Source: CAYGZA01 sp964354135 | GTDB taxonomy: Bacteria; Planctomycetota; Planctomycetia; Pirellulales; Thermoguttaceae | Length of the DNA: 32,227 nt | Assembly (NCBI GenBank): GCA_964354135.1 | Contig: CAYGZA010000029.1 | Location: 1 to 32,227, forward strand | Reading direction: 5' to 3' | Shown: positions 15,713 to 24,149 of the stretch, piece after piece | Layout of the letters: each line of letters begins with the position of its first letter | Position numbering within the stretch: position 1 is the stretch's first letter | Translations under genes and position numbers: made by a program | Notes under the pieces: generated by a model | Seen by the model: only the letters and a program-made list of their open reading frames with translations | Databases searched by the model: none | What the model was told of the DNA's origin: nothing

Positions 15713-16459
15713 ATGCTGCGTACGCTTCGAGACATGAGGTTCCTTGTCTTTGCCGGCGTGTGGGCTCTGCTGCTGGCCGCCACGCCGCCGGCGATCCCCG
15801 TCGGCGGCGACGAGCCGCCCGCACTCAACCCGTTCGGCCCGGTCAAGCAGGACCGGGAGGACGCCGTGCCGGGGTACCTGGAGATGTCGGACGGAAAGAT
15901 TTACGCCGGCAGCATCTACATGACCCGCGACAAGCGGCTGAAGCTTCTCGACGCCCAACTGGAGCGCCAGCGGGAGATTCCACTGCGGGTCGTCCGAGAG
16001 ATCGAGTGCAAGGTGAAGAAGGAATGGATGGAGAAGGAGTGGCGGTTCAAGGAGCTGGCCCTCGACGAGAAGATGTACACCGGCCGGACGTACCCGGCGC
16101 GGGAGTACACGCACACGATCACGCTGAAGGACGGCCGGAGGATCACGGGCGACCTGGCGGAGATCGTTTACGTGCGGCCGTTTTTCGAGTCGACCGGCGG
16201 CCCGATGCCGGATCCGTCCCAGTTGCAGCCCGAGCGGTTCCTCCTCCTCAAGCGCGACAAGGGCGAAGCCGGCACGGACCTGAAGACGCTCCTTTACGTG
16301 CGCGTGATCAAGCTCGGGCAGGACGCGCTGGAAGAGGGAAAACAGAAGGCGAGCAAGGAGGTGGACCAGAAGCCGGCCACTGCCGGGCGAGGAAAGACCC
16401 AGAAGAGCAAGACGCCCGCGAAGAACACCCGGCCCGCCGAAACGGACCAGAACGAATAG
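15713..16459 (+). CDS. Exported hypothetical protein of the BatA-type cluster
   Basis: The 248-residue product has a hydrophobic signal segment (about 8-27, MRFLVFAGVWALLLAATPPA), a mixed beta region with charged strands (YLEMSDGKIYAGSIYMTRDK and YTHTITLKDGRRITGDLAEI, two strand-turn-strand phrases of the type [Y/H]x[L/I]xDGKxxxG) and a Lys-rich disordered tail (about 205-248). I know no family for it. ATG 15713 has GGAGAG 7 bases upstream; an ATG 21 bases later would also give a signal peptide. It is the first gene of the rightward arm and ends 16 bases before the VWA gene, so co-transcription is likely. Confidence 0.75.
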   Translation: MLRTLRDMRFLVFAGVWALLLAATPPAIPVGGDEPPALNPFGPVKQDREDAVPGYLEMSDGKIYAGSIYMTRDKRLKLLDAQLERQREIPLRVVREIECKVKKEWMEKEWRFKELALDEKMYTGRTYPAREYTHTITLKDGRRITGDLAEIVYVRPFFESTGGPMPDPSQLQPERFLLLKRDKGEAGTDLKTLLYVRVIKLGQDALEEGKQKASKEVDQKPATAGRGKTQKSKTPAKNTRPAETDQNE

Positions 16460-16475
16460 GGCCACGACTGCCGCC

Positions 16476-18719
16476 GTGTTCAACATCACCCTGCACGAAG
16501 GATACAACTTTGCGACGATGCTGGCCGTCGTCGGGGCAGCGATCCTGCTGACGGCGCTCTTCTATTACCGCGCCTTCGGGACGCTCCGACCCCGGCAGTG
16601 GCAGACGCTGCTCGTCTTGCGGATCTCGGCCATCCTCCTCGTTATCCTGCTTCTATTCCGGCCGGTCTACAGCTTCTACGAGGAGCTGCTGGAGAAGCCG
16701 CCGGTGATCTTTCTGCTCGATGCCTCGGCGTCGATGAGCATCGCCGACGACGCAACCGGCGTGCCGCGGTTTCAACAGGCCCGGGCGCAACTGGAGAAGT
16801 GGTGGGAGCAGCTTCGCCCGGACTTCAATCTCCACCTGATCGAGTTCTCGGAGCGGGCCTGGCCGCTCCGGGAGATCAAGCAGTTGGCCGCCGTGGCCCC
16901 CGCGGGCAAGGCGACGTCGCTTTCGGCGGCGATGCTCGCCGCGTCTCAAACGGTCTCCAAGCGCGAGAAACCCGTGGCGATCATGCTCTCCGACGGCATC
17001 CACAATTCCGCCCGCAGCCCGCTGGAGGTGGCAGGCAAGCTCGGGATGGTCGTCCACACGGTGGGGGTCGGGGCGAGCCTTCGGACCAACCGTGATTACC
17101 GCGACATCCAAGTGACCGGCATCGACTGTCCGGAACGCCTCTTGGTCAACAACAAGGCAAAGATCACCGGGCTGGTCGATGGGATCAGGCTCGGCGGGCG
17201 GGTGATCCGTGTCGTGCTCGAGGAGGACGGGAAGCCGGTGCAGGAGACCGAACTCGCGCTGGACGACGTGGAGGGCTCCCAGAAGGTCGAATTCGAGTTT
17301 CGCCCCACGGTCAAAGGCCGCCACACCTACACGGTCCGCGCAACCCCCATCCCCGAGGAGAAAATCACCGAGAACAATCACCGCTCCGGCGTGGCCATGG
17401 TGATCGAGCCGCGGATCCGCGTCTTGTACATCGAGGGGACGCTCCGCGGCGAATACGGGGCGATCGTCGACCGTTTCCTGGCCAAGGACCCCGACGTCGA
17501 GTTCTGTGCGCTCATCCAGACGCGGCCGAACGACTTCCTGACGCGGACCAACATCGAGGGCCTCGATCTGAAGTCGATTCCCTCCGACGCGGAGACGCTC
17601 GGCAAGTTCGACGTTTTCATCCTCGGCGACCTCGACAGCACCTACTTGAGGCCGCAGCAGCAGGAGTTGTTGATCCAGCGGGTACGCGCGGGAGCGGGGC
17701 TGGTAATGCTCGGGGGCTATCACGCGCTCGGACCCGGCGGATACGCGGGCACTCCGCTCGGCGAGACCCTGCCGGTGATCTTGGGCAGCCGGGAGATAGG
17801 GCAGGTGGACGACCCCTTCATGCCGCTCTTGACGCCCGACGGGGTCCGGCACCCGATCTTCGCCAACATCGCCGATTTCTTCCCCACGCAGGGCGGCGGG
17901 GCCAAGGTCGCCGGGCTGCCCGACTTGGACGGCTGCACCCGCGTCGAGCGGGCCCGCCCGGGTGCCACGGTGCTGGCCATCCATCCCACCGAGGTCAGTC
18001 AAATGCCGGTGCTGGCGGTCCAGCCGCTGGACAAAGGGTGGACCGCCGTCTTCTGCGGCGACACGACCCGCAAGTGGCAGCAGGGTCCCCGGGCCCTGGA
18101 CCGGGATTCGCCCTTCCTGCGGTTTTGGGGCCAGATGGTCCGTTTCTTGGCCGGCCGCGCGAGGCCGGTGGAGGCCAAGGCCGGCATCACCGCCGGCACG
18201 GATAAGGGGTTCTACGAGCCGGAAGAGCCGATCCGCGTCACGGCGGTCGTCCGCGACGACAAGGGCGAAGGCACCAGCACGGCCCAAGTCAAGGCCAAGG
18301 TCAAGGGCCCCGGCACGTCCGAGGTGTTCGACCTGGCGGTCGCGCCCGGCCCCGCGGGACACTATGGCGCCACGATCGTGCCCAGGGTGGCGGGGCGTTA
18401 CGAGATCGTGGTCGAGGCCCGCGTCGGCCAGCTCACGCTCACCGGCGAACAGCTCGTGGCCGAGGTGGGCCGGCCGAACCTGGAGTTCGAGAAGCTCGAC
18501 ATGGACGAGAAGATGCTCTCGCGCATCGCTGCCGACACCGGGGGCCGATACGTCCACCTGAGCACCGCCTCGACCCTGATCGAGCATCTCGACCGGACCC
18601 AGCGGGAAATGCGGCGGTTGGAGAACCGGCGGCTCTATTGGCCGCCCGGTTTCTGGGTCCTGTTCGTGGCGATCCTGACCACGGAGTGGGTCCTGCGGAG
18701 GAGGTTCCTGCTGCGATGA
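16476..18719 (+). CDS. Membrane VWA protein with GATase1-like domain
   Basis: The 747-residue protein has two N-terminal membrane helices (about 15-33 and 43-62). A von Willebrand A domain follows, with the MIDAS motif DASAS at 82-86 and the later acidic MIDAS residue in LSDGIHNSA (about 168-177). Then come an Ig-like segment (about 205-305), a glutamine-amidotransferase-like Rossmann domain (about 310-560; IRVLYIEGTLRGEYGAIVDR, LGDLDSTYL, GAGLVMLGGYHALGPGGY), a second beta domain and a C-terminal helix (about 723-742). The Cys/His catalytic pair of true GATases is not evident. The start is GTG 16476; an internal ATG at 16518 is the alternative. Its last base triplet overlaps the DUF58 start (ATGA). 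By family it belongs to BatA/BatB-like complexes, probably binding a metal and a protein partner at the membrane. Confidence 0.88.
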   Translation: MFNITLHEGYNFATMLAVVGAAILLTALFYYRAFGTLRPRQWQTLLVLRISAILLVILLLFRPVYSFYEELLEKPPVIFLLDASASMSIADDATGVPRFQQARAQLEKWWEQLRPDFNLHLIEFSERAWPLREIKQLAAVAPAGKATSLSAAMLAASQTVSKREKPVAIMLSDGIHNSARSPLEVAGKLGMVVHTVGVGASLRTNRDYRDIQVTGIDCPERLLVNNKAKITGLVDGIRLGGRVIRVVLEEDGKPVQETELALDDVEGSQKVEFEFRPTVKGRHTYTVRATPIPEEKITENNHRSGVAMVIEPRIRVLYIEGTLRGEYGAIVDRFLAKDPDVEFCALIQTRPNDFLTRTNIEGLDLKSIPSDAETLGKFDVFILGDLDSTYLRPQQQELLIQRVRAGAGLVMLGGYHALGPGGYAGTPLGETLPVILGSREIGQVDDPFMPLLTPDGVRHPIFANIADFFPTQGGGAKVAGLPDLDGCTRVERARPGATVLAIHPTEVSQMPVLAVQPLDKGWTAVFCGDTTRKWQQGPRALDRDSPFLRFWGQMVRFLAGRARPVEAKAGITAGTDKGFYEPEEPIRVTAVVRDDKGEGTSTAQVKAKVKGPGTSEVFDLAVAPGPAGHYGATIVPRVAGRYEIVVEARVGQLTLTGEQLVAEVGRPNLEFEKLDMDEKMLSRIAADTGGRYVHLSTASTLIEHLDRTQREMRRLENRRLYWPPGFWVLFVAILTTEWVLRRRFLLR

Positions 18720-19615
18720 GTCGCCGGACCGGTTACCGTTATCTGGAGCCCGAGGCCCTCGCGAGGGTCAAGAATCTCACCCTCGTCGCCCGCGGCGTGG
18801 TCGAAGGCTTCATCAGCGGCCTGCACGCCAGCCCCTACAAGGGCTTCAGCGTCGAGTTCGCCGAGCACCGCGAATACTCCGCCGGCGACGATCCGCGGCA
18901 CCTCGACTACAAGATGCTCGCCCGCACCGAGCGGCTCTACGTCAAGCAGTACGAGGAAGAGACGAACATGCGGGTCCAGATCCTCCTGGACTCCAGCGGC
19001 TCGATGGGCTACGGCCAGGAAGCGAAGATCACGAAGCTCCAGTACGGCTCGTACCTGACGGCGGTGCTGGCCTACCTGATGACGCGGCAGCAGGACTCGG
19101 TGGGCCTGACGACGTTCGACACGGACGTGCGGCTCGACATGCCCGCCCGCAGCTCCCCCCGGCACTTCAACGAGATGATGCGGCAGTTGGAGGCGATCGA
19201 GCCGGGCCGGATGACCAACGTCGCCCAGACCCTGCACAAGCTGGCCAACCGCTTCAAGCGCCGCTGCCTGATCGTGCTGGTGAGCGACCTCTACGACGAG
19301 CCCGAGGAGGTGATGCGGGCCCTGCACCACTTCCGCCACCGGCGGCACGAGGTGATCGTCTTCCACGTGTTCGACAAGGCGGAGATCGACTTCCCGTTCC
19401 GCGAGACGATCGCCTTCCACGACCTGGAGACGGGAGAGCGGATCCAGGTCGACCCGGCGTACGTCCGCGACGCGTACCGGGAGGAGATCGACCGGTTCAT
19501 TGAGGACTACCGCCGGGCCTGCGCCGAGAGCCGCATCGACTACGTGATGACCGACACCTCGACCCCCTACGACTTCATGCTTTCCCAGTACATCGCGAAG
19601 CGCAACCGGCTATGA
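18716..19615 (+). CDS. DUF58 domain protein
   Basis: The 299-residue soluble protein shows the DUF58 core: GLHASPYKGFSVEFAEHREY near 35-54, GDDPRHLDYKMLARTERLYV at 57-76, and an embedded VWA-like MIDAS, DSSGSM, at 92-97. The later LIVLVSDLYDEPEEVM phrase supplies the usual Asp. DUF58 proteins are typically encoded with MoxR AAA ATPases and BatA-type VWA proteins, and are thought to help these complexes act on client proteins or metals. The frame is open from 18638, but ATG 18716 follows a GGAGG and overlaps the previous stop as ATGA, so translational coupling decides the start. Its own stop again overlaps the next start as ATGA. Confidence 0.95.
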   Translation: MSRRTGYRYLEPEALARVKNLTLVARGVVEGFISGLHASPYKGFSVEFAEHREYSAGDDPRHLDYKMLARTERLYVKQYEEETNMRVQILLDSSGSMGYGQEAKITKLQYGSYLTAVLAYLMTRQQDSVGLTTFDTDVRLDMPARSSPRHFNEMMRQLEAIEPGRMTNVAQTLHKLANRFKRRCLIVLVSDLYDEPEEVMRALHHFRHRRHEVIVFHVFDKAEIDFPFRETIAFHDLETGERIQVDPAYVRDAYREEIDRFIEDYRRACAESRIDYVMTDTSTPYDFMLSQYIAKRNRL

Positions 19616-21861
19616 TTCCCGGCGAACCCCTATTCCTCCTGGCGGCGCTGGCGGCGGCGATCCCCGTGATCCTGCACATGATCAACCGCCAGCGGGCCAA
19701 GGAAATGCCCTTCAGCACGCTGCGGTTCCTGAGGATCTGCGTGCAGAAGACGCGGCGCCGCCGCCGGATCCATGACGTGCTCTTGATGCTGGTCCGGGCC
19801 GCGGCCTTGGTCCTGATCGCTCTGGGTCTGGCGAACGTCAGACTTACGAGCCTCAGCTCTTTGCTCAGCGGCAAAGGGGCCTCGGCGGTGGCCATCGTGC
19901 TGGACAATTCGGCCAGCATGGGCGTGATGGACCGGGGCCGCCCCCGCTTCGAGACCGCCCGGATGGCCGTCGAGCAGATCCTCAAGCAGCTCCAAGGGGG
20001 CGACCAGGTGGCCCTGTTCCTGACCGGCGGCCGGCCGTTTCCCGAGCAAGGGAAGCTGGACCCGACGCACGACGCCGTCCTGCGCATGTTCAACCAGTGC
20101 GCCGTAAGCTGCGAGCGGGCCAATCTGGCGGTTCCCCTCCTGCAAGCCCGCCAGGCGCTCGCGGAGTCCGACGCCGCGAACAAGACGATCTATGTCGTCA
20201 CCGACATGCAGAAGCTCTCCTGGGACGGGCTGAAGAAGGACTCACCGGACGCGGCCGCCGGGGCCGGCGACGCGGCCCTTGACGAGAAAGAGAAGAGACT
20301 CCGCAAGATTCCCATCGTCGTGATCGACTGCAACCGCCAGCCGCTGCCGAACGTCGCCATCCAAGGAGTTGAGCTGGAGGCGGCCGTCCCGGTGGCCGGA
20401 GTGCCGGTCAAGGCCACCGTCGAGGTGCTCAACGCGGCGTCGGTTCCGCAGCAACGGCTGGTGGAGCTGTACGTGGACGACGCCAAGGAGGCGGTGAGCC
20501 CGGAGCTGAAAATCGCCCCGGAAAGCCGGGCCACGCACGCGTTCCAGTTCTCCTTCAAGCGCGGGGGGCTGCACCGCTGCGAGGCCCGCCTGCTGGGCGA
20601 GGACGGCTTCCGGCTCGACGACCGGCGGTTCTTCACCATGGAAGTGGATCAGGGAGTCCCGGTGGCGATCGTATCGCCCGAGCGGCACGAGATCCACTAC
20701 TTGGACGACACGTTTTACATCGAGCAGGCCCTCCTGCCGGGGAGACCCGGCGGCTCGGCGCTCCGGGGCAAGGTGCTTTCGGCCAAAGACCTCTTGGCCG
20801 AGCCTCTGGCCGACTACAGCGTGATCTACTGCGTCAACTTGCCCGCCCCAGAGACGGAAGCGGCCGACCGGCTCCGCAAGTACGTGGAAGGCGGCGGCCA
20901 TCTGGTCTGGGTCTGCGGCGAAAACGTGCAGCCCGGCGCGTACAACGCGATGAACGAAAAGGCCCAGGGGCAACTGCTCCCGGGGACGCTTGTGGAGATC
21001 CGTACCGCCAACGCCGCCCAAGGCCGCGACAGTTGGCACGTGGCGTTTCTCGACAAGAAGCACCGCGCCCTGGCCCACCTGGTGGAGCCGCCGTCTTTGT
21101 ACCAGAAGGTGCTGGTGTACAAGCACGTGCGGATGGACGTAGGCGCGCAGGCCGGGACCTGGGTGCTGGCCCGGCTTGACGACGGCGAACCGATCCTGGC
21201 CAACCGCAAGGCGGGCCGCGGATCCGTGACCATGCTCGGCACCAGCGCGCACGTCGGCTGGACGAACCTGCCCTTGAGGCCGATCTTCCTGCCGCTCTTG
21301 GTGCGGATGACGTTCGAGCTGGCCGGCACCGAGCAGACCCTCCGCACGGCCTTGGCCGGCGCGCCGCTCACGCTCGCCTTCGAGGAGGAGACGCGGCCGA
21401 TCAAGGTCGAAGTGGTGCCACCGTCCGGAACGCTGAACCGGCTCGACACGAAGAGCGAAGCGGGCCAGCCGGGGCAGGTCTTCCACTACGCCGAGACCCA
21501 CGACGTCGGCTTCTACACCATGCGGCCCCTGGAGGGATCGCGGACCAAACAGGTCGCCTTCTCGGTCAACCTCGATCCCGACGAGGCCGACCCGGCGAAG
21601 ATCGACCGCGAGGAGCTGAAGGAGCGCTTTGGACCCGTGGATCTCGTGTTCGCCGAGGACCCGGAGAATCTCTCCGACACTTTCAGGACGCTGCACGAAG
21701 GGACGAGCCTTTGGGGGCTGTTCCTCTGGGCGTTGCTGGCGGTCCTGGTGTTCGAGACGTTCCTGTCCAACCGGCTCAGCCCCAAGCAGGAGGAAGACCA
21801 GCTCCAGCACGTCCCGCCCGGCATGCGCCGGCTGGCCAGGAAGGGCCATTCCGCCGCGTGA
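19612..21861 (+). CDS. BatA-like N-terminal / VWA membrane protein
   Basis: The 749-residue protein starts with the BatA N-terminal domain (FLLAALAAAIPVILHMINRQ, then STLRFLRICVQKTRRRRRIH and a second helix at about 57-76, a classic double-helix hairpin). A VWA domain follows with the MIDAS motif DNSAS at 98-102 and VVTDMQKLSWDGL (about 193-205). Next are an Ig-like part, a GATase-like Rossmann part (about 350-480; ADYSVIYCVNLP, YVEGGGHLVWVCGEN) and a C-terminal membrane helix (about 698-717, LWGLFLWALLAVLVFETFLS). It is joined to DUF58 by an ATGA overlap and closes the rightward arm. The domain order parallels the upstream 747-residue gene, so the two may be ancient paralogues or complex partners. 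No MoxR gene follows. Confidence 0.93.
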   Translation: MIPGEPLFLLAALAAAIPVILHMINRQRAKEMPFSTLRFLRICVQKTRRRRRIHDVLLMLVRAAALVLIALGLANVRLTSLSSLLSGKGASAVAIVLDNSASMGVMDRGRPRFETARMAVEQILKQLQGGDQVALFLTGGRPFPEQGKLDPTHDAVLRMFNQCAVSCERANLAVPLLQARQALAESDAANKTIYVVTDMQKLSWDGLKKDSPDAAAGAGDAALDEKEKRLRKIPIVVIDCNRQPLPNVAIQGVELEAAVPVAGVPVKATVEVLNAASVPQQRLVELYVDDAKEAVSPELKIAPESRATHAFQFSFKRGGLHRCEARLLGEDGFRLDDRRFFTMEVDQGVPVAIVSPERHEIHYLDDTFYIEQALLPGRPGGSALRGKVLSAKDLLAEPLADYSVIYCVNLPAPETEAADRLRKYVEGGGHLVWVCGENVQPGAYNAMNEKAQGQLLPGTLVEIRTANAAQGRDSWHVAFLDKKHRALAHLVEPPSLYQKVLVYKHVRMDVGAQAGTWVLARLDDGEPILANRKAGRGSVTMLGTSAHVGWTNLPLRPIFLPLLVRMTFELAGTEQTLRTALAGAPLTLAFEEETRPIKVEVVPPSGTLNRLDTKSEAGQPGQVFHYAETHDVGFYTMRPLEGSRTKQVAFSVNLDPDEADPAKIDREELKERFGPVDLVFAEDPENLSDTFRTLHEGTSLWGLFLWALLAVLVFETFLSNRLSPKQEEDQLQHVPPGMRRLARKGHSAA

Positions 21862-21874
21862 GGGCAGTTGCCTG

Positions 21875-22032
21875 CCACAAAGGCACAAAGACACAAAGCC
21901 AAGAGAAGGGAAGGTGACGGCGCACCGGATTGGCTTGCCGTGACCGGGTGTCGTTTTCGTCGCCTCGTTGCGGCAGTCGGGTCGACAGGCCAATCGAAGC
22001 CACCTGGTCTTTGTGCCTTTGTGCCTTTGTGG
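21875..22032. repeat. 158-bp nested inverted-repeat element (MITE-like)
   Basis: Outer arms 21875-21898 and 22009-22032 pair over 24 bases with one mismatch (core CACAAAGGCACAAAG and CTTTGTGCCTTTGTG). Inside, GATTGGCTTG and CAGGCCAATC form a second inverted pair with one mismatch. The arms are made of a CACAAAG(G/A) heptamer-like unit repeated three times. The element holds no convincing reading frame and lies between the BatA-like stop and the radical SAM start. It could be a non-autonomous element or a large bidirectional terminator. Confidence 0.75.
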
Positions 22033-22091
22033 TGAAATCCAGATCCCCCGCTTCCGCGGGCTATGCCTGCTTTTTGCCGAGAATCGTTGCG

Positions 22092-23978
22092 ATGTCCCGC
22101 GTCCTGATCGTCAACATGCCGTTTGCGAATCTCCGCTGGCCGAACCTCGGGCCCAGCCTCTTGAAGGCCGCCCTGGTGGAGCGGGGCATCGGCTGCGACG
22201 TCGCCTACCTGAACTTCGACTTCGCCGAGCGGATCGGCCTGGAGCGCTACACCTGGATCGCCGATTGCTTTGCCTTCGTGCTGGGCGGCGAGAGGCTCTT
22301 TGCCAAGGACTTCTTCCGGGGGCGGCTCCCCAGTGACGAGACATACTTTCGCGACGTGCTCCTGCCGACCGATCCCGGGCTGACTCCGGCTGACCTCCGC
22401 GATTACCGGGCGGCGGAGGAGCACGTCGGGCCGTTCCTGGATCGGTGCATGGAGTCCGCCGATTGGTCCCGCTACGCGATCGTGGGATTCGCCGCGTCGT
22501 TTCAGCAGACCATGCCGTCGATGTGCCTGGCCCGGCGGATCAAGGCGATGCGGCCGGAGATCAAGATCGTCTTCGGCGGGGCGGCCTGCGAAGGGCCAAT
22601 GGGGATCGAGCTCCTGCGGCGGTTCCCCGAAATCGACTACGTCTTCCTCGGCGAAGCGGACCTGACGTTCCCGCCCGTGGTGGAGCAGATTCTCGCGGGG
22701 GAGCGCGTGCATTTGCCGCCGGGCGTGTTGGGGCGGGATGCGCTAGCCGCCGAGATGCCTTGCTGCGACCAGCCGCGACCGGCCGCCGCGGCCCTGCTGG
22801 CCGACCCCGGCACGTTCATGGTCCGCTCGATGGACGAATTGCCCTATCCCGACTTTGACGTCTACTTCGCGCGGCTCCGGGCAAGTCCGCTGGCCTCAAG
22901 AATCGAGCCGCTCTTGTTCTTCGAGACCTCCCGCGGCTGCTGGTGGGGGGAAAAGCACCACTGCAAGTTCTGCGGGCTCAACGGCAGCACGCTGGCCTAT
23001 CGCAGCAAGAGTCCCCAGCGGGCCCTCGACGAGATGCGTCACCTGGCGAAGCGCCACAACGTCCACCGCGCCTGCACGGCCGACAATATCCTCGACTACC
23101 GCTATTTCGAGACGCTGCTGCCGATGCTCCGGAAGGAGAACCTCGACCTGGGGTTCGTGTACGAAATGAAGGCCAACCTGACGCGGCGCCAGGTCCAGGC
23201 GCTCTTGGACGCCGGCATCGGCGCCGCGCAGTTGGGGATCGAGACCTTCCTCACGCCGGTCCTGAAGCTGGCCGGCAAGGGGGCCAACGCCCTTCAGAAC
23301 CTCCAGACGCTCAAGTGGTTCTCCGAGGCGGGGATCGAGGTCAAGTGGAACCTGCTCTACGGGTTCCCGGGCGAGAACCCGGACGACTACCGCACGCTCG
23401 CCGAGTTGCTCCCGTCGCTCTATCACCTGGCCCCGCCGCTGGCGGTGGGGCGGGTGCGGCTGGACCGCTTTTCGCCCTACTTTGAAGACCCGGCCCGCTA
23501 CGGCATCGCCAATCCCCGACCCAATCGGGCCTTCCGCTACGTGTATCCGTTTCCCGAGGAGTCGCTGGCCCGAATGGCCTACTACTACGAGTACGATTAT
23601 GCCGACGGGCGCAATCCGCTGGACTACGCCGCCCCGGCGCTGGCGGCCGTGCAGACATGGCAGCAGCTTGCCGGGACGGTCACGCTGCGCTACTGGGACC
23701 GCCCTGACGGCGTGCTGATCCTCCACGATACCCGGCCCTGTGCCGCGGTCTTCCAGCGGCGGCTGACGGGAATCGCCAGGCAGGTCTATCTCCACTGCGA
23801 TACCGGCCAGTCCCTCAAGAGAATCCTGGAGTTCGTCGCGCAGAATTCCGATGCGGGGCAGGCCGACGAGGCGGCAATCCGCCGCCTCTTGGACCAGTGG
23901 CTCACCGAGCGGCTCATGGTCTTCTCCGACGGCCGGTACCTGAGCCTGGGCCTGCGGGCCCCATCTCACGCCGGATGA
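22092..23978 (+). CDS. Radical SAM enzyme of the RiPP maturation type
   Basis: The 628-residue enzyme has a B12-binding-like N-terminal domain (MSRVLIVNMPFANLRWPNLG; IKIVFGGAACEGPMGIELL; DYVFLGEADLTF) and a radical SAM core with cysteines C283, C291 and C294 in a CX7CX2C pattern (ETSRGCWWGEKHHCKFCGLN). The core continues as VYEMKANLTRRQVQALLDAG, QLGIETF and WNLLYGFPGENPDDY. A C-terminal part (about 555-622) looks like a PqqD-type winged helix. CWWGEKHHCKFCGLNG is what I know from the RiPP maturation radical SAM protein 1 / C-methyltransferase family (TIGR03975-type). The frame opens at 21930, but residues before ATG 22092 are translated repeat DNA. The expected role is radical modification, perhaps C-methylation, of a ribosomal peptide; no clear precursor lies beside it. 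Confidence 0.88.
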   Translation: MSRVLIVNMPFANLRWPNLGPSLLKAALVERGIGCDVAYLNFDFAERIGLERYTWIADCFAFVLGGERLFAKDFFRGRLPSDETYFRDVLLPTDPGLTPADLRDYRAAEEHVGPFLDRCMESADWSRYAIVGFAASFQQTMPSMCLARRIKAMRPEIKIVFGGAACEGPMGIELLRRFPEIDYVFLGEADLTFPPVVEQILAGERVHLPPGVLGRDALAAEMPCCDQPRPAAAALLADPGTFMVRSMDELPYPDFDVYFARLRASPLASRIEPLLFFETSRGCWWGEKHHCKFCGLNGSTLAYRSKSPQRALDEMRHLAKRHNVHRACTADNILDYRYFETLLPMLRKENLDLGFVYEMKANLTRRQVQALLDAGIGAAQLGIETFLTPVLKLAGKGANALQNLQTLKWFSEAGIEVKWNLLYGFPGENPDDYRTLAELLPSLYHLAPPLAVGRVRLDRFSPYFEDPARYGIANPRPNRAFRYVYPFPEESLARMAYYYEYDYADGRNPLDYAAPALAAVQTWQQLAGTVTLRYWDRPDGVLILHDTRPCAAVFQRRLTGIARQVYLHCDTGQSLKRILEFVAQNSDAGQADEAAIRRLLDQWLTERLMVFSDGRYLSLGLRAPSHAG

Positions 23979-24106
23979 TCGGCGTGGTGCTGTCCTGCCC
24001 ACCGGACGAACCGTTCAGAAGTGCCAGGGGGCAACTGCCCCCACTCCGACAGTTGCGGCATACAACAAGGCGGGATATCCTGGACGCCGGCCAACCTCCA
24101 GGTTAG
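23975..24106 (+). CDS. Possible 43-aa peptide overlapping radical SAM stop
   Basis: An ATG overlaps the radical SAM stop as ATGA and opens a 43-codon frame (MIGVVLSCPPDEPFRSARGQ at its start). It has one Cys, no double-Gly leader cleavage site, no Nif11 or nitrile-hydratase leader and no core repeats. The DNA includes a palindromic GGGGGCAACTGCCCCC (about 24028-24043). The overlap is suggestive for a translationally coupled precursor peptide, but it is equally likely to be chance. Confidence 0.15.
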   Translation: MIGVVLSCPPDEPFRSARGQLPPLRQLRHTTRRDILDAGQPPG

Positions 24107-24149
24107 CTTGTAGAGCGATTGTAGATCTCTTGGATGAGGAGCACCTTGG

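Noticed and set aside
21930..22091. 54-codon upstream extension of the radical SAM gene
   Set aside because: The residues (for example LCLCAFVV) come from the CACAAAG-type inverted repeat; the enzyme's B12-like domain starts directly at ATG 22092.
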